64,000 nt of DNA from VRUE01 sp963774555 (GTDB lineage Bacteria > Actinomycetota > Thermoleophilia > Solirubrobacterales > 70-9): assembly GCA_963774555.1 (NCBI GenBank), contig CAVZFL010000001.1:434001-498000 (forward strand). Direction: 5' to 3'. The notes under the pieces are model-generated. The model was not told the origin of the DNA, ran no database searches, and saw nothing but the letters and a program-made list of their open reading frames with translations. The position numbers and the translations under genes were made by a program. Of this stretch, positions 15,988 through 25,832 are shown one piece after another. The stretch's first letter is position 1. Every line of letters begins with the position of its first letter.

Positions 15988-18900
15988 ATGAAGCACACGG
16001 ATCACAATCTGAACCAGCCTCGATCCTCCTCGGCGCGCATCGGCGCTTTGCTTGGAGCACTCCTCGCACTGGTGCTCCTCGCGGCGACCCCAGCCTCGGC
16101 AGCCTTCGAGCAGACGGGGATCTTCGCCGGCAGCCTGACCCCCCCCGTTAAACCGGGTGTGTTCCCCGAAGACGTGCAGCTGGGCGGTGTCAGCGGCATG
16201 GCGGTTAATATCGACGGTGCGGGTGGGGTCCCGGCAGGAACGGTTTACGCGGCGGCCGTCCCCTCCCTGGAAGAACTTCAGATCGCCCGCTACAACCCGG
16301 ACGGGAGCTTCAGCGAGGCCTGGGAGGTCCGTACTTTCGGAGGGGAGGAATACGAACGTTGTGGACCGGACGGCGAAATCGCCCACCCACACTGTGTGGC
16401 CAGGCCAGAAGGCATCGCGCTACCGGTCGACGTCGACGTCGACCAGACGACAGGCTACGTCTACGTGCTTGACGGATCGGCCCAGGTAGCTCCCAATGTC
16501 CCCGTGGTCGCCGTCTACACGGCCGACGGCTCGAAACTGATCACGCGCTTCGGTGGAAAAGCACCCACGGGCAAAACCACCGCCGAAACTCCCGAACAAA
16601 TACATGCCTCAGGTCTCGGTGGTATCGCAGTAGATGACTCGGGAACCGCCTACGTCTTCGACATCAATTACCAGGACAACTTCTACCACCGGCTGATGGT
16701 CTTCAAGCCGCAGACCCCGGACGACTACGAACACTACGTCTACACAGGAGCCGACCACGACGTCGGGGCAGGGTTCCTTAACGAAAGCAAATACCCAAGC
16801 GGTCCCGTCGCCGACGCAAACGGCGACATCTACGTGGCCGGCGAAGACCACATCGAAAAGTACGACCCGTCCCAGCCGTCGGATCCTCCCCTTTGCGAAT
16901 TCACCTATCCCAAAGGCGGGATCACGGCGATGACGGTCAACCCCGACAACGGCGAAGCCTTCTTCTTCAACTCCAAGGACAGAAAGGTCCACCGCCTCAG
17001 CCCCTGTAACGAAAAAGGTGAATTCACCGAACTCGAATCGTTCAAAGTGGCGCCGGAACGAGACCACCTCTACGGCCTGACCTTCGACCCCGTCCAGCAG
17101 ATCGAACCCTCGCGGGCGGCAGGCGTCCTCTACGGCGGCGCCCCGCGCGCCGTTCCGGCCGGGGGCGGCAAAGGCGAACCGGGCCAGAGCTCGCTCGGCT
17201 ACATCTTCGCCCACACAAAAGAAGTGGCGCCGGTCATCGCATCCGAGTCGGTCTCCCATGTGACCTCCACGACGGCAACGCTCGCCGCTCAGATCAACCC
17301 AAAGGGCTCGAAAACCAGCTACGTCTTCCAGTACGTCACGCAGGCCGAATACGAAGCCAACGAACCGACAGAACGCTTCGCCGGGGCGGCAGAAGCGCCG
17401 CTGGGCGGTGCCGTGCTGGAAGGCAACGGCCAGGAAGCCGTCGCCGCCGCGATTGCGCTCTCGGGCTTGGCTCCCGACGCCACTTACCACTACCGCGCGG
17501 TGGCGACCAGCCATTGCTCGGAAGAAAACCCGGCCAAAGCCTGCGAAGGCACGGGTGCCGATCAGAGCTTTCGCACCTTCCCCGCCGAAGCGCCTGCCCT
17601 GCCCGACAAACGCGTCTGGGAGCTGATCTCGCCGACCCAAAAGCACGGCGGCCAGGTCTTCCCGGCCGACCCGACGATCAGCAGCTGCGGCCTTATCTAT
17701 TGCAAGCCGGGTTCCACCGACACGCACTTCCCGATGCAGAGCTCCCCCGACGGGAACGCGGTGGTCTACGAGGGCTCGCCGTTCTCCTCCAGCGAAGGCG
17801 CGGTGATCGAAAACCAGTACATCTCCCGCCGCGACCCCGAAGCCGGCTGGCAGACGACCAACCTCACGCCGGGCCTATTGGCTAGCAAAGGCGACCTCGG
17901 CTACAAGGCCTTCAACGCTTCGCTCGGCGAAGGCGTGCTCGAACAGGCAAGCCCCTCGCTCAGCCCCGAAGCGCCGAGCGAATACACCAACCTCTACCTG
18001 CAGTCCACTGATGCCCCCTCGGCCCTGAGCCCGCTGCTGCGAAGCGAACCGCCGGACCGCCTGCCCGGAGCGGGCGCCGGGCATCTCGACCTCACCTACG
18101 CCGGTGCCTCAGCCGACTTCTCGCGCCAGTTCTTCGCCGCCAACGACGCGCTCACAGAAGAAAGCCCCTTCGCCCCCGAAGCGATCGATGGCGGCGTCGG
18201 CAAGAGCAACCTCTACGAATGGGTAGGCGGGCAGCTTCGCCTCGTCAACGTCTTGCCCGGCAACGCCGAAACGATCCCCGGCGCCGAATTCGGCGAGAGA
18301 GGCGCCCACGCGATCTCTTCCGATGGCTCGCGGGCCTTCTGGAGCGACGAAGCCGGCCAAGTCTACGTGCGGATAAACGGCGAAACGACCAAAGCGATTC
18401 CGGACCCCGGCAAATTCCTCGGCGCCTCGGCCGACGGCTCGAAGGTGCTGCTCGACGACGGCCACGTCTATGACCTCGAAAGCGAAACGACGACCGACCT
18501 GAGCCAAGGCAAAGGTGGCTTCGAGGGCATCGCCGGACAGAGCGAAGACCTCTCGCGGATCTACTTCGTAGATCGCGCCGCGCTGGCGCCGGGCACTGAA
18601 CCCGGTGCGTGTAAAATGAGTGAAGAAACTCTCCAAAAGACAGAAGAAAAAGAAGGGAAAGTCCCCCCGGGCCTCGGCTGCAACCTCTACGTTTGGGACG
18701 AAGGCTCCACCACCTTCATCGCCACCCTGTTTTCTTCCGGCGGCAAAGGAACCTGGGCTTTCCCGCCCTACCTGCGCACCGCCGAGGCCAGCCCCGACGG
18801 CAATTGGCTGGCCTTCACCTCCCGGGCGCGGCTTACGGGCTACGACAACACCGGCCCCTGCGAACCCGTCGGAGAAACCGGGAAATTCCTCCTGGCCCCA

Positions 18901-19536
18901 TGTGACGAGGCCTTCTTCTATGACTCTGCCACGGCCGAGTTGGCCTGCGTCTCCTGCAACCCCAGCGGCGAGCGCCCAAGCGGGCGCACCGTTTTGCGCA
19001 AGGGCTGGCAGGGCTCCCAGCCCCGCTACCTGATTGACTCCGGGCGCCTTTACTTCGACAGCGAGGACTCGCTGAGCCCCTTCGATACCAACGAAGGGGT
19101 CGAAGATGTCTACCAATACGAGCCCGAAGGTGTTGGGAGTTGCAAACGGGCGGCGGGCTGCGTCTCATTGATCTCGGCCGGTCACGAAGCGGTCGACTCC
19201 AACTTCCTGGCGATCGACGACGAAGGCAAAAACGTCTTCTTCACCACCCGTGACCAGCTGGCCTTGAAGGATCGCGACGAAGCGATCGACCTCTACGACG
19301 CTCGCGAAGGTGGCGGCATCCCTTCCGAAACCGAAACCGCCCGAAGCGAATGCCAGGGTGAAGCCTGTCAGCCGGCCGTGGTTGCCCCCAACGATCCCAC
19401 CCCGGGCTCCTCGAGCTTCGAAGGGCCGGGCAACGTCAACGAAAAGAAGCAAAGCAAGAAGCACAAGAAGAAAAAACACGCCAAAAAGCACGCCCACAAG
19501 CGAGCCGCCAAGCACAACCGCGGAGGTGTGAAGTGA
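15988..19536 (+). CDS. Large secreted beta-propeller-like protein
   Basis: 1182 residues from ATG 15988, preceded by AAGGAG. Signal peptide (IGALLGALLALVLLAATPASA). Residues about 30-430 contain NHL/propeller-like repeats (GIALPVDVDVDQTTGYVYVLD, GGIAVDDSGTAYVFD, GPVADANGDIYVAG); then a fibronectin-III-like segment (SVSHVTSTTATLAAQINPKGSKTSYVFQY) and a second propeller region with S.DGS/S.DGN motifs as in TolB/WD40-like repeats. The C-terminus is Lys/His-rich (KHKKKKHAKKHAHKRAAKHN), perhaps binding wall polymers. It heads an overlapping gene set with the next secreted protein and uses GAA much more than the rest of the window. Exact function unknown. Confidence 0.85.
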   Translation: MKHTDHNLNQPRSSSARIGALLGALLALVLLAATPASAAFEQTGIFAGSLTPPVKPGVFPEDVQLGGVSGMAVNIDGAGGVPAGTVYAAAVPSLEELQIARYNPDGSFSEAWEVRTFGGEEYERCGPDGEIAHPHCVARPEGIALPVDVDVDQTTGYVYVLDGSAQVAPNVPVVAVYTADGSKLITRFGGKAPTGKTTAETPEQIHASGLGGIAVDDSGTAYVFDINYQDNFYHRLMVFKPQTPDDYEHYVYTGADHDVGAGFLNESKYPSGPVADANGDIYVAGEDHIEKYDPSQPSDPPLCEFTYPKGGITAMTVNPDNGEAFFFNSKDRKVHRLSPCNEKGEFTELESFKVAPERDHLYGLTFDPVQQIEPSRAAGVLYGGAPRAVPAGGGKGEPGQSSLGYIFAHTKEVAPVIASESVSHVTSTTATLAAQINPKGSKTSYVFQYVTQAEYEANEPTERFAGAAEAPLGGAVLEGNGQEAVAAAIALSGLAPDATYHYRAVATSHCSEENPAKACEGTGADQSFRTFPAEAPALPDKRVWELISPTQKHGGQVFPADPTISSCGLIYCKPGSTDTHFPMQSSPDGNAVVYEGSPFSSSEGAVIENQYISRRDPEAGWQTTNLTPGLLASKGDLGYKAFNASLGEGVLEQASPSLSPEAPSEYTNLYLQSTDAPSALSPLLRSEPPDRLPGAGAGHLDLTYAGASADFSRQFFAANDALTEESPFAPEAIDGGVGKSNLYEWVGGQLRLVNVLPGNAETIPGAEFGERGAHAISSDGSRAFWSDEAGQVYVRINGETTKAIPDPGKFLGASADGSKVLLDDGHVYDLESETTTDLSQGKGGFEGIAGQSEDLSRIYFVDRAALAPGTEPGACKMSEETLQKTEEKEGKVPPGLGCNLYVWDEGSTTFIATLFSSGGKGTWAFPPYLRTAEASPDGNWLAFTSRARLTGYDNTGPCEPVGETGKFLLAPCDEAFFYDSATAELACVSCNPSGERPSGRTVLRKGWQGSQPRYLIDSGRLYFDSEDSLSPFDTNEGVEDVYQYEPEGVGSCKRAAGCVSLISAGHEAVDSNFLAIDDEGKNVFFTTRDQLALKDRDEAIDLYDAREGGGIPSETETARSECQGEACQPAVVAPNDPTPGSSSFEGPGNVNEKKQSKKHKKKKHAKKHAHKRAAKHNRGGVK

Positions 19537-22331
19537 AGCGCCGTAAGATACTTCTCACCTCCGTCCTTTCGCTCGGGTTCCTGGCGGTCCCCGCGGCCGC
19601 CCAGGCCGACTTCGGCCTGGTCCCCGGCAACACCACGGTGACTGCGCTCAACCGCGACGGCACGATCGACACCCAGGCGGGCTCGCACCCCTACGCCTTC
19701 ACGGTGCACTTCGACTTGAAGACCGGCGAAGACGGCAAAACCGAAGGCGGCGAAATGCGCGACGTCTTCGTCAAGCTGCCCCCCGGCTTCTTCGGTAACC
19801 CCCGGGCGATCCCGACCTGTTCGGCGCAGAGCTTCGAAGGAAGCGTGCCCCAATGCCCGGCTTCGACCCAGGTCGGGGTGCTGCACGCGACCATTCCGGG
19901 CTTTGGCCAGATCGTCGGCCCTCTCTACAACATCGCCCCGGCACCGGGCGTGGCGGCCGAGTTCGGCTTCGAAAGTGGCGGCCTCGCCTCGCTGCAATAC
20001 TCCTCGCTCAGAAGTGAGGAAGGCTACGGCTTGGGCTTCTCCGCACCCGACGTGCCGCTCGAGGTCACTTCGGTGACCGAGACCTTCTGGGGCAATCCGG
20101 CCGATCCCGGCCACACCCCCGAACGCGGTCGCAACGGCGACGGCGGCGAACCTTCCGACGCCCCCCAGAACGCCTTTCTGACCCTGCCTGCCTCCTGCGA
20201 AGCGGCTCCGGAAACAACGGTGGAACTCGACTCCAAGCTCGCCCCGGGCGTCTTCACGGGGGAGACCGCCCCCTTCCGCGACTCCGGCGGGCACCCCGCG
20301 CCGATGAGCGGCTGCGATGCGGTCCCCTTCACGCCGAGCATCTCCTCGCAGCCGACGAGCAGGCTGGCATCGAACCCGAGCGGCCTCGACTTTGAGCTGA
20401 AGTTGCCCAACCAGGGTCTCTTGAGCCCGGGCAACACCACCGAAACAGAGCCCAGGAAGACGGTCGTCACCCTGCCCGAAGGGGTGAGCATCAACCCCTC
20501 CTTCGCCGAAGGGGCAAGTGTCTGCACCCAAGCTCAATACAAAGCCGAGAAGATCGACAGCCCGGTGGGATCGGGCTGCCCAGAGGCATCCAAGCTCGGC
20601 AGCGTCGTTGCCCACACGCCGCTGCTGGGCGAAGCGGCAGAAGGCTCGGTCTACCTGGCAGCTCCGTATGACAACCCGTTCGGCACCCTTGCGGCGCTGT
20701 ATCTGGTCGCCAGGGTGCCCGAGCGGGGCGTGATCATCAAGCAGGCCGGCAAGGTCGAGTTCGACCCCAACACAGGTCAGATCACCACCACCTTCGAAGG
20801 CCTGCCGCCTGTCCCCTACTCCTCCTTCAAGCTGCACTTCCGCGAAGGAGCAAGGGCTCCGCTTGCAACCCCATCGGCCTGCGGCGAATACAAGACCACC
20901 GCAAGGTTCACCCCCTTCTCGGCCAGCAGCGACGCAGAAGCGATCGAAAGGACCGCTTCATTCCAGATCGAACGCGGCCCCGACGGAGGAGCCTGTCCCT
21001 CGGCAGGCCTGCCCCCCTTCCACCCCGGCCTGATCGCGGGAACTCTCAACAACGCAGCGGGGAGCTTTTCCCCCTTCAACATCCGTCTCTTCAGAACGGA
21101 CTCCGAACAGGAGATCAACCGCTTCTCGATCAAGCTGCCGCCGGGAATCGTCGGCAAGCTGGCGGGTATCCCCTTCTGCTCGGATGCATCGATCGCCAGG
21201 GCCAAGGCGAGGACCGGGATCCACGGCGGCCAGGAAGAGCTCGAACACCCCTCCTGCCCAGCCGCCTCAGAAATCGGCCACTCACTGGCCGGAGCGGGAG
21301 TGGGCTCTGCTCTTGCCTATGCCCCCGGCAAGATCTACCTCGCAGGGCCCTACCACGGCTCGGCGATCAGCCTGGCGGCGATCACAGCGGCAAAGGTAGG
21401 CCCCTTCGACCTCGGCACCGTGGTCATAAGACAGGCCTTCAAGGTCGACCCCGAAACAGGGGAAGTCTTCATCGACGCCACCGGATCGGACCCGATCCCC
21501 CACATCATCAAAGGCGTTCCCACCCACCTCAGAGACGTGAGGGCCTATACCGACAGACCGCAGTTCGTCTTGAACCCAACCAGCTGCAAGAGAACCTCGA
21601 CCGCGAGCACGCTGCTGGGAAGCGGCCTTGACTTTGCCTCCGAAGCAGACGACCGCCCGGTAACTGTCTCAACTCCCTTCCAGGCCGCCGACTGTGCTGC
21701 CCTTCCGTTCAAACCGAGACTCTCCCTAAAGCTGAAGGGCGGCACAAGACGCGGTGACTACCCAGCCCTGATCGCCAAGCTCAACATGAACGGCTTCGGC
21801 GAAGCGGGGATCGCAAGGAGCCAAGTCACCCTGCCCCCCTCGGAGTTCATCGCCAACGCCCACTTCAACACGATCTGTACCAGGGTGATCTTCAAACAGG
21901 GAGCAAAGCCCGGGGAAAAGTGCCCGGCGGGATCGATCTACGGATCGGCATCGGTAACGACGCCGATCCTCTCCGAACCACTGACCGGACCGGTCTTCCT
22001 CAGGTCCTCAGAACACGAACTCCCAGACGTGGTCGCAGCCGTCCACAACGGCGAGATCGACGTCGTCTTGGTCGGCCACGTCGACTCGGTCAAAGGCAAA
22101 CTGCGCACCACCTTCGAAGCAACACCCGATGCGCCGGTGGGCAAAGTCATCTTGAGCCTCAGGGGCGGCAAGAAGGGCCTGTTCGAAAACTCCACCAACC
22201 TCTGCAAAGGCACCCACAGGGCCCTGGCCTCCTTCACCGGCCACAACGGCAAGCTGCGGGAATTCCAACCCAAGCTGCAGCCCAAGTGCGGGGGCAAGGG
22301 CAAGGCCAAGAAGCACAAGCGCAAGAGCTAG
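19533..22331 (+). CDS. Large secreted protein of unknown function
   Basis: 932 residues; the GTG start overlaps the stop of the previous gene (GTGA). Signal peptide (ILLTSVLSLGFLAVPAAAQA). The body contains repeated modules with the pattern KLPPG..GN....C / CP..S..G ... P(L/I)YN/Y(L)A.PY..P (for example FVKLPPGFFGNPRAIPTC.., VYLAAPYDNPFGTLAALY.., IYLAGPYHGSAISLAAI..), suggesting three or four related beta domains with paired Cys. It ends in a basic tail (GGKGKAKKHKRKS). Proteins of this kind recur in Solirubrobacterales genomes. I recognise no catalytic motif. Confidence 0.82.
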   Translation: MKRRKILLTSVLSLGFLAVPAAAQADFGLVPGNTTVTALNRDGTIDTQAGSHPYAFTVHFDLKTGEDGKTEGGEMRDVFVKLPPGFFGNPRAIPTCSAQSFEGSVPQCPASTQVGVLHATIPGFGQIVGPLYNIAPAPGVAAEFGFESGGLASLQYSSLRSEEGYGLGFSAPDVPLEVTSVTETFWGNPADPGHTPERGRNGDGGEPSDAPQNAFLTLPASCEAAPETTVELDSKLAPGVFTGETAPFRDSGGHPAPMSGCDAVPFTPSISSQPTSRLASNPSGLDFELKLPNQGLLSPGNTTETEPRKTVVTLPEGVSINPSFAEGASVCTQAQYKAEKIDSPVGSGCPEASKLGSVVAHTPLLGEAAEGSVYLAAPYDNPFGTLAALYLVARVPERGVIIKQAGKVEFDPNTGQITTTFEGLPPVPYSSFKLHFREGARAPLATPSACGEYKTTARFTPFSASSDAEAIERTASFQIERGPDGGACPSAGLPPFHPGLIAGTLNNAAGSFSPFNIRLFRTDSEQEINRFSIKLPPGIVGKLAGIPFCSDASIARAKARTGIHGGQEELEHPSCPAASEIGHSLAGAGVGSALAYAPGKIYLAGPYHGSAISLAAITAAKVGPFDLGTVVIRQAFKVDPETGEVFIDATGSDPIPHIIKGVPTHLRDVRAYTDRPQFVLNPTSCKRTSTASTLLGSGLDFASEADDRPVTVSTPFQAADCAALPFKPRLSLKLKGGTRRGDYPALIAKLNMNGFGEAGIARSQVTLPPSEFIANAHFNTICTRVIFKQGAKPGEKCPAGSIYGSASVTTPILSEPLTGPVFLRSSEHELPDVVAAVHNGEIDVVLVGHVDSVKGKLRTTFEATPDAPVGKVILSLRGGKKGLFENSTNLCKGTHRALASFTGHNGKLREFQPKLQPKCGGKGKAKKHKRKS

Positions 22332-22333
22332 GC

Positions 22334-23113
22334 ATGGGAAGAAGAGCGCTCGCGCTGGGCCTGGCCACAGCGGCACTGGCCAGCGCGTCCCTCGCCCACG
22401 CCGCAGTGGTCCAGGAGGGCAACCTGAGGATCACGATCCTCTCCCAGATCCAGCCCTACAAGCTGCCCAGGCAGGGAACAGCTCCGATCGCGGTATTCGT
22501 CTCCGGGCACCTCTCCGCCCCCCACGGAGGCATCCCCGCCCAGCTGCAGCGGATGACGGTCGAGGTAAACAAACACGGCCTGCTGCAGTCCAAGGGCCTG
22601 CCGGCCTGCGGGGTCTCGGAGATCCAGCCCGCATCGACCCAACAAGCGCTTCAAAGATGCGGGGACGCGGAGATCGGCTCCGGCCAGTTCTGGGCCCACA
22701 TCGTCCTACCGGACCAGGGCGCCTACCCCAGCCACGGAAGGCTCCTGATCTTCAACGGCACGAGGAACGGCAAGCCGGTCCTGCTCACCCACATCTTCAC
22801 CGCCAACCCCTTCTTCTCATCCTTCGTGATCGTCTTCTCGATTACGAAGATCTCCGACGGCGCCTACGGCACCCGCCTCACCGCATCGCTGCCCCAAGCG
22901 CTGGGCTCCTGGGGCTACGTCGATCGGATCAAGCTGACCCTGAAGCGCAAATACAGCTTCAGGGGACGCCAGCTCTCCTACTTCAACGCCGGCTGCCCGG
23001 CGCCCAAGGGAGTTCCCCGCACGGTCTTTCCCCTGGCCCTGGCCAGCCTCGACTTCGCCGCGGGGGCCTCCTTGAGCGCCAAGGTGGAAAAGGCTTGTGC
23101 TGTGAAGAGATAG
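22334..23113 (+). CDS. Secreted protein of unknown function
   Basis: 259 residues from ATG 22334, 2 bp after the previous stop. Signal peptide (MGRRALALGLATAALASASLAHA). The body resembles a single module of the preceding 932-residue protein (cysteines around PACGVSEIQPAST..ALQRCGDAEIG; ..RLLIFNG..NGKPVLLTHIF). Probably the third member of the secreted-protein operon. No function can be assigned. Confidence 0.8.
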   Translation: MGRRALALGLATAALASASLAHAAVVQEGNLRITILSQIQPYKLPRQGTAPIAVFVSGHLSAPHGGIPAQLQRMTVEVNKHGLLQSKGLPACGVSEIQPASTQQALQRCGDAEIGSGQFWAHIVLPDQGAYPSHGRLLIFNGTRNGKPVLLTHIFTANPFFSSFVIVFSITKISDGAYGTRLTASLPQALGSWGYVDRIKLTLKRKYSFRGRQLSYFNAGCPAPKGVPRTVFPLALASLDFAAGASLSAKVEKACAVKR

Positions 23114-23116
23114 GAG

Positions 23117-23193
<77 letters not shown>

Positions 23194-23194
<1 letters not shown>

Positions 23195-24426
23195 TACCGG
23201 AAAAGGCTCTGCTGAGCCGTTTCCAGCGATTGCTTGCCGTCCGCGCTTGACTCAGATTCGACAGAAACAGGCTCTCCGCTGCCCATTGCTGCCCATTCGA
23301 GGGCTGCATCGAACTCGCGAAGCGCCACGCCGATCAGCCTCTCGCGGCGGCGCACAGCACTAGCGTAGACCTTCATCGAGAACCCCGGCTCGGTGTGCCC
23401 AAGCTGGTTCGCCACGTACACGGGGTCGTCGCCCAGGGCGAAGCGCAGGCTTGCGTAGAGGCGTCGCAGCGAGTGCGGCGTCACAGCCTCGTCAATGGGC
23501 CTGAGGCCGAGTTCATCGAGCCTCTTGTTGGCCCTGCGGATCGCCGTCTTCAAGCGCCGCTCGACGTTGCTGACGCTCTGCCGCTGTCCCTTGCGGTTGC
23601 GGAACATCGGACCCTCGCTGCTGCGCAACGTGCGGAGCTTGTAGGCAGCGAGTTCTTTGCGAAGGGCGTCGGGGAGATCGACTTGGCGCACGCCTGCCTC
23701 GGTCTTCGACTCGCCCACGGTCAGCGTCCCGCTGGCCAGATCGAAGTCGGGCCAATCGAGACCGCACGTCTCGCCGTTGCGCAGGCCCGCACCCGCCATC
23801 GTGGCGACCATCGGCCGAAGCTTGCGCGAAGCCTCGAGGAGCGATGGCAACTGCTCGGGCTCTACGGTCGGGCGGTTCGGCGTGCTGCGCTTGACCCGTC
23901 GCCTTCTTCCACGTGCCGGGTTGCGCGCCGCGTCTATGTGTCCGTAGTCGCCGGCGGCGTCGAGGACCATCGCCAGCAACCCGAGCGACTTGTTGATCTG
24001 ATTGGGTCCAAGCGCGCCCTCGCGGAGCTTCGCTGCCTTGTAGCGGTCCACATCCTCCGGGCCGATCTGGTCAAGGTGCATCGCGGCCAGGTAGGGGAGA
24101 AGGTGACCGCTCAACAGCCACCGATAGCTCTTGATCGTCTTCTCTCGCAGCTCCGGTTCGCGACTCTCCAGCCATTCGGAGGCAAACTCATGGAAGATCG
24201 GCGCCTCGGCAACCAGTGGAGCCTCAACAGGTTCGTATGGCCGCCAGATGCCGCGTTCCACATCTGCCAGTACATGCCGCAGCTCGGCCTCGGCCCGCTT
24301 GCGGCTCCAGCCTTCCTCGGCAGTCCCCAGCGACACGTAGCGGCGTTTGCCGTAGGCACGAAACCGAATCGCCCACGCTCGCCCGTCCTGCGGCTCGATC
24401 ACCTGTCCCGTTGCCCTGCGGGGCAT
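23194..24426 (-). CDS. Tyrosine recombinase / phage-type integrase
   Basis: 410 residues. An N-terminal Arm-type DNA-binding region, a SAM-like core-binding domain (FHEFASEWLESREPELREKTIKSYRWLLSGHLLPYL), then the catalytic domain with Arg in GAGLRNGETCGL, HSLRRLYASL (HxxR) and LGHTEPGFSMKVYA (His/Tyr). The stop TAA lies 3 bp from the tRNA-Arg 5' end, the usual arrangement for an island that integrates into a tRNA. It should catalyse integration and excision at the 43-bp repeats. Confidence 0.95.
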
Positions 24427-24432
24427 CCCTAC

Positions 24433-24819
24433 CTAAGCCGCTGGGGGTGGCGAGTTCTCCCCCCGGCCTCGAATCGGAAGCAACTCCACCCGTCCCTCTG
24501 ACCCCCGAGGCTGACTCGCCCGCTTACCCGAGCGGGCGGGCGGGTCAGCCGCTGATCCCTCACCAACCCCCCGTAGCACCCGCGCCGCCACTTCAGGATC
24601 GAACCGAAGCCGAGGCTTCGCCCCGTGGCCAAGCTTGACTGCGCCCAGTTCGATCGCGTGGGAATAAACCCAAGAGCGCTCGATCCCGAGCTGCCGCGCC
24701 AGCTCGGCCGCGTCGACAAGCTCGTGGTTTTGAAGCCTCCGCTTTTCGAGCAGCTCGACCACCCGGCGGGCGATTGCCTCGATTGTCTGGGGATCGAGTT
24801 TGATGCGCGCGGATGGCAT
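24433..24819 (-). CDS. Excisionase-like helix-turn-helix protein
   Basis: 128 residues from ATG 24819 (MPSARIKLDPQTIEAIARRVVELLEKRR). A MerR/AlpA-like HTH follows: ELVDAAELARQLGIERSWVYSHAIELGAVKLGHGAKPRLRFDPEVAARVL, as in recombination directionality factors. The frame is open upstream to a TTG at 25104, so the start is uncertain. Placed directly before the integrase gene in the same direction, it is probably the excisionase. Confidence 0.72.
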   Translation of the reverse strand: MPSARIKLDPQTIEAIARRVVELLEKRRLQNHELVDAAELARQLGIERSWVYSHAIELGAVKLGHGAKPRLRFDPEVAARVLRGVGEGSAADPPARSGKRASQPRGSEGRVELLPIRGRGENSPPPAA

Positions 24820-25157
24820 CCCGATAGCACTGTCCAAGGAGGCGGTCCGCTGCATCGCCCGACCCCCGAAAAGGGGGGTTCCCAGTGTGTCGTGCAGTTG
24901 GGGTGGTGGCTGGAAGGGGGGCATGTCGGGGTTCGGCCGCTGGCCCTTGCTCGGGACTTCAGCGTCTTGTCGGTCTCGCGGTTGGGCCTCTTGCTGCTCT
25001 GATGCCTGGGTGCTGTTGCTGGTTGGCTTGGGTTTGAGCTTCAGCGGTTTCTCGGAGGCCGAGGCAGGGTGCGGAGCCCTCCATGCGAGTAGACAGCCCC
25101 GCAACCTCCCTGTGGCCTGCGCCCCGGCCCCCGAGAAACCGCTGAACGCCCGCCGTC

Positions 25158-25442
25158 CTAAGAGACACCTCCAAGCAGCTCGTCAAAGCGCACAGCCGCC
25201 CGGCTCGGCGCGAGGCGACGGCAATCGCAGGAGAGCAACCCGTCACGGCTCAGCTCCCGTACAGCGCGCTCCACGGCGTCCTGTTCGCAGCTCCGCAGAT
25301 CGGTCTCGACCCGAAGGGCAAGCTCCAGGATCGAGAGCTGAGCGGGGTGCAGGAGCAAGACCTGCGTGAGGACCGAGCGTTCCATGATCTCGTCCTCATG
25401 GGAGGGCGGAAGCAAGCTCCGCCGGATATCGTCGTCGTGCAT
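25158..25442 (-). CDS. Small winged-helix-like island protein
   Basis: 94 residues from ATG 25442, preceded by AAAGGAG; an upstream in-frame start at 25499 lacks a ribosome site. The sequence MHDDDIRRSLLPPSHEDEIMERSVLTQVLLLHPAQLSILELALRVETDLRSCEQDAVERAVRELSRDGLLSCDCRRLAPSRAAVRF has the helical pattern of a winged-helix domain. Its promoter region is shared with the divergent XRE gene, so it may be a control or accessory protein of the island. No family recognised. Confidence 0.65.
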   Translation of the reverse strand: MHDDDIRRSLLPPSHEDEIMERSVLTQVLLLHPAQLSILELALRVETDLRSCEQDAVERAVRELSRDGLLSCDCRRLAPSRAAVRFDELLGGVS

Positions 25443-25526
25443 GGGAAAGCACTCCTTTCCTGTGCCACGCCCCCGGCTGTTAGCGCAGCGCGGGGGCACT
25501 TCGTTTGCGGTCGCGCGAGCGTAGCA

Positions 25527-25550
25527 GGACTAGTGAAGCTTTACTAGTCC
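25527..25550. promoter_or_regulatory. Operator palindrome between two divergent island regulators
   Basis: A 24-bp near-perfect palindrome: GGACTAGT, 8-bp centre GAAGCTTT, ACTAGTCC. A second smaller palindrome (CCTCGCC-T-GGCGAGG, 25553-25567) follows. Both lie between the winged-helix gene and the XRE gene, a typical phage-like switch region. Confidence 0.7.
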
Positions 25551-25586
25551 GACCTCGCCTGGCGAGGCTCGCCTACATTTGAGAGC

Positions 25587-25832
25587 GTGCCCGCTATGGG
25601 AGGCCCCGATCAGCCCCAGCCCGCCCTAGGAGAGGCGGTCCGCCAGCTCCGCGAAAAGCGCGGCATCACCCAGGAACGCCTAGCTCAGGATGCGGGCGTT
25701 ACAACTGGCACCGTTTCGCTCGTGGAGCGCGGTCGCTCAAATCCGGCCTGGGGCACTGTGAAGGCCCTCGCTAGCGGGCTGGGGGTTTCTGTGGCCGAGC
25801 TGGCCACTGCCGAGGAGAGAGCTAGCCAATAA
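25587..25832 (+). CDS. XRE-family helix-turn-helix regulator
   Basis: 81 residues from GTG 25587 (ATG 25596 possible). A single lambda-Cro-type HTH domain: LGEAVRQLREKRGITQERLAQDAGVTTGTVSLVERGRSNPAWGTVKALASGLGVSVAELA. Probable repressor of its own divergent promoter at 25527-25550. Its last 11 bp overlap the 3' end of the JAB-E1 gene. Confidence 0.9.
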   Translation: MPAMGGPDQPQPALGEAVRQLREKRGITQERLAQDAGVTTGTVSLVERGRSNPAWGTVKALASGLGVSVAELATAEERASQ

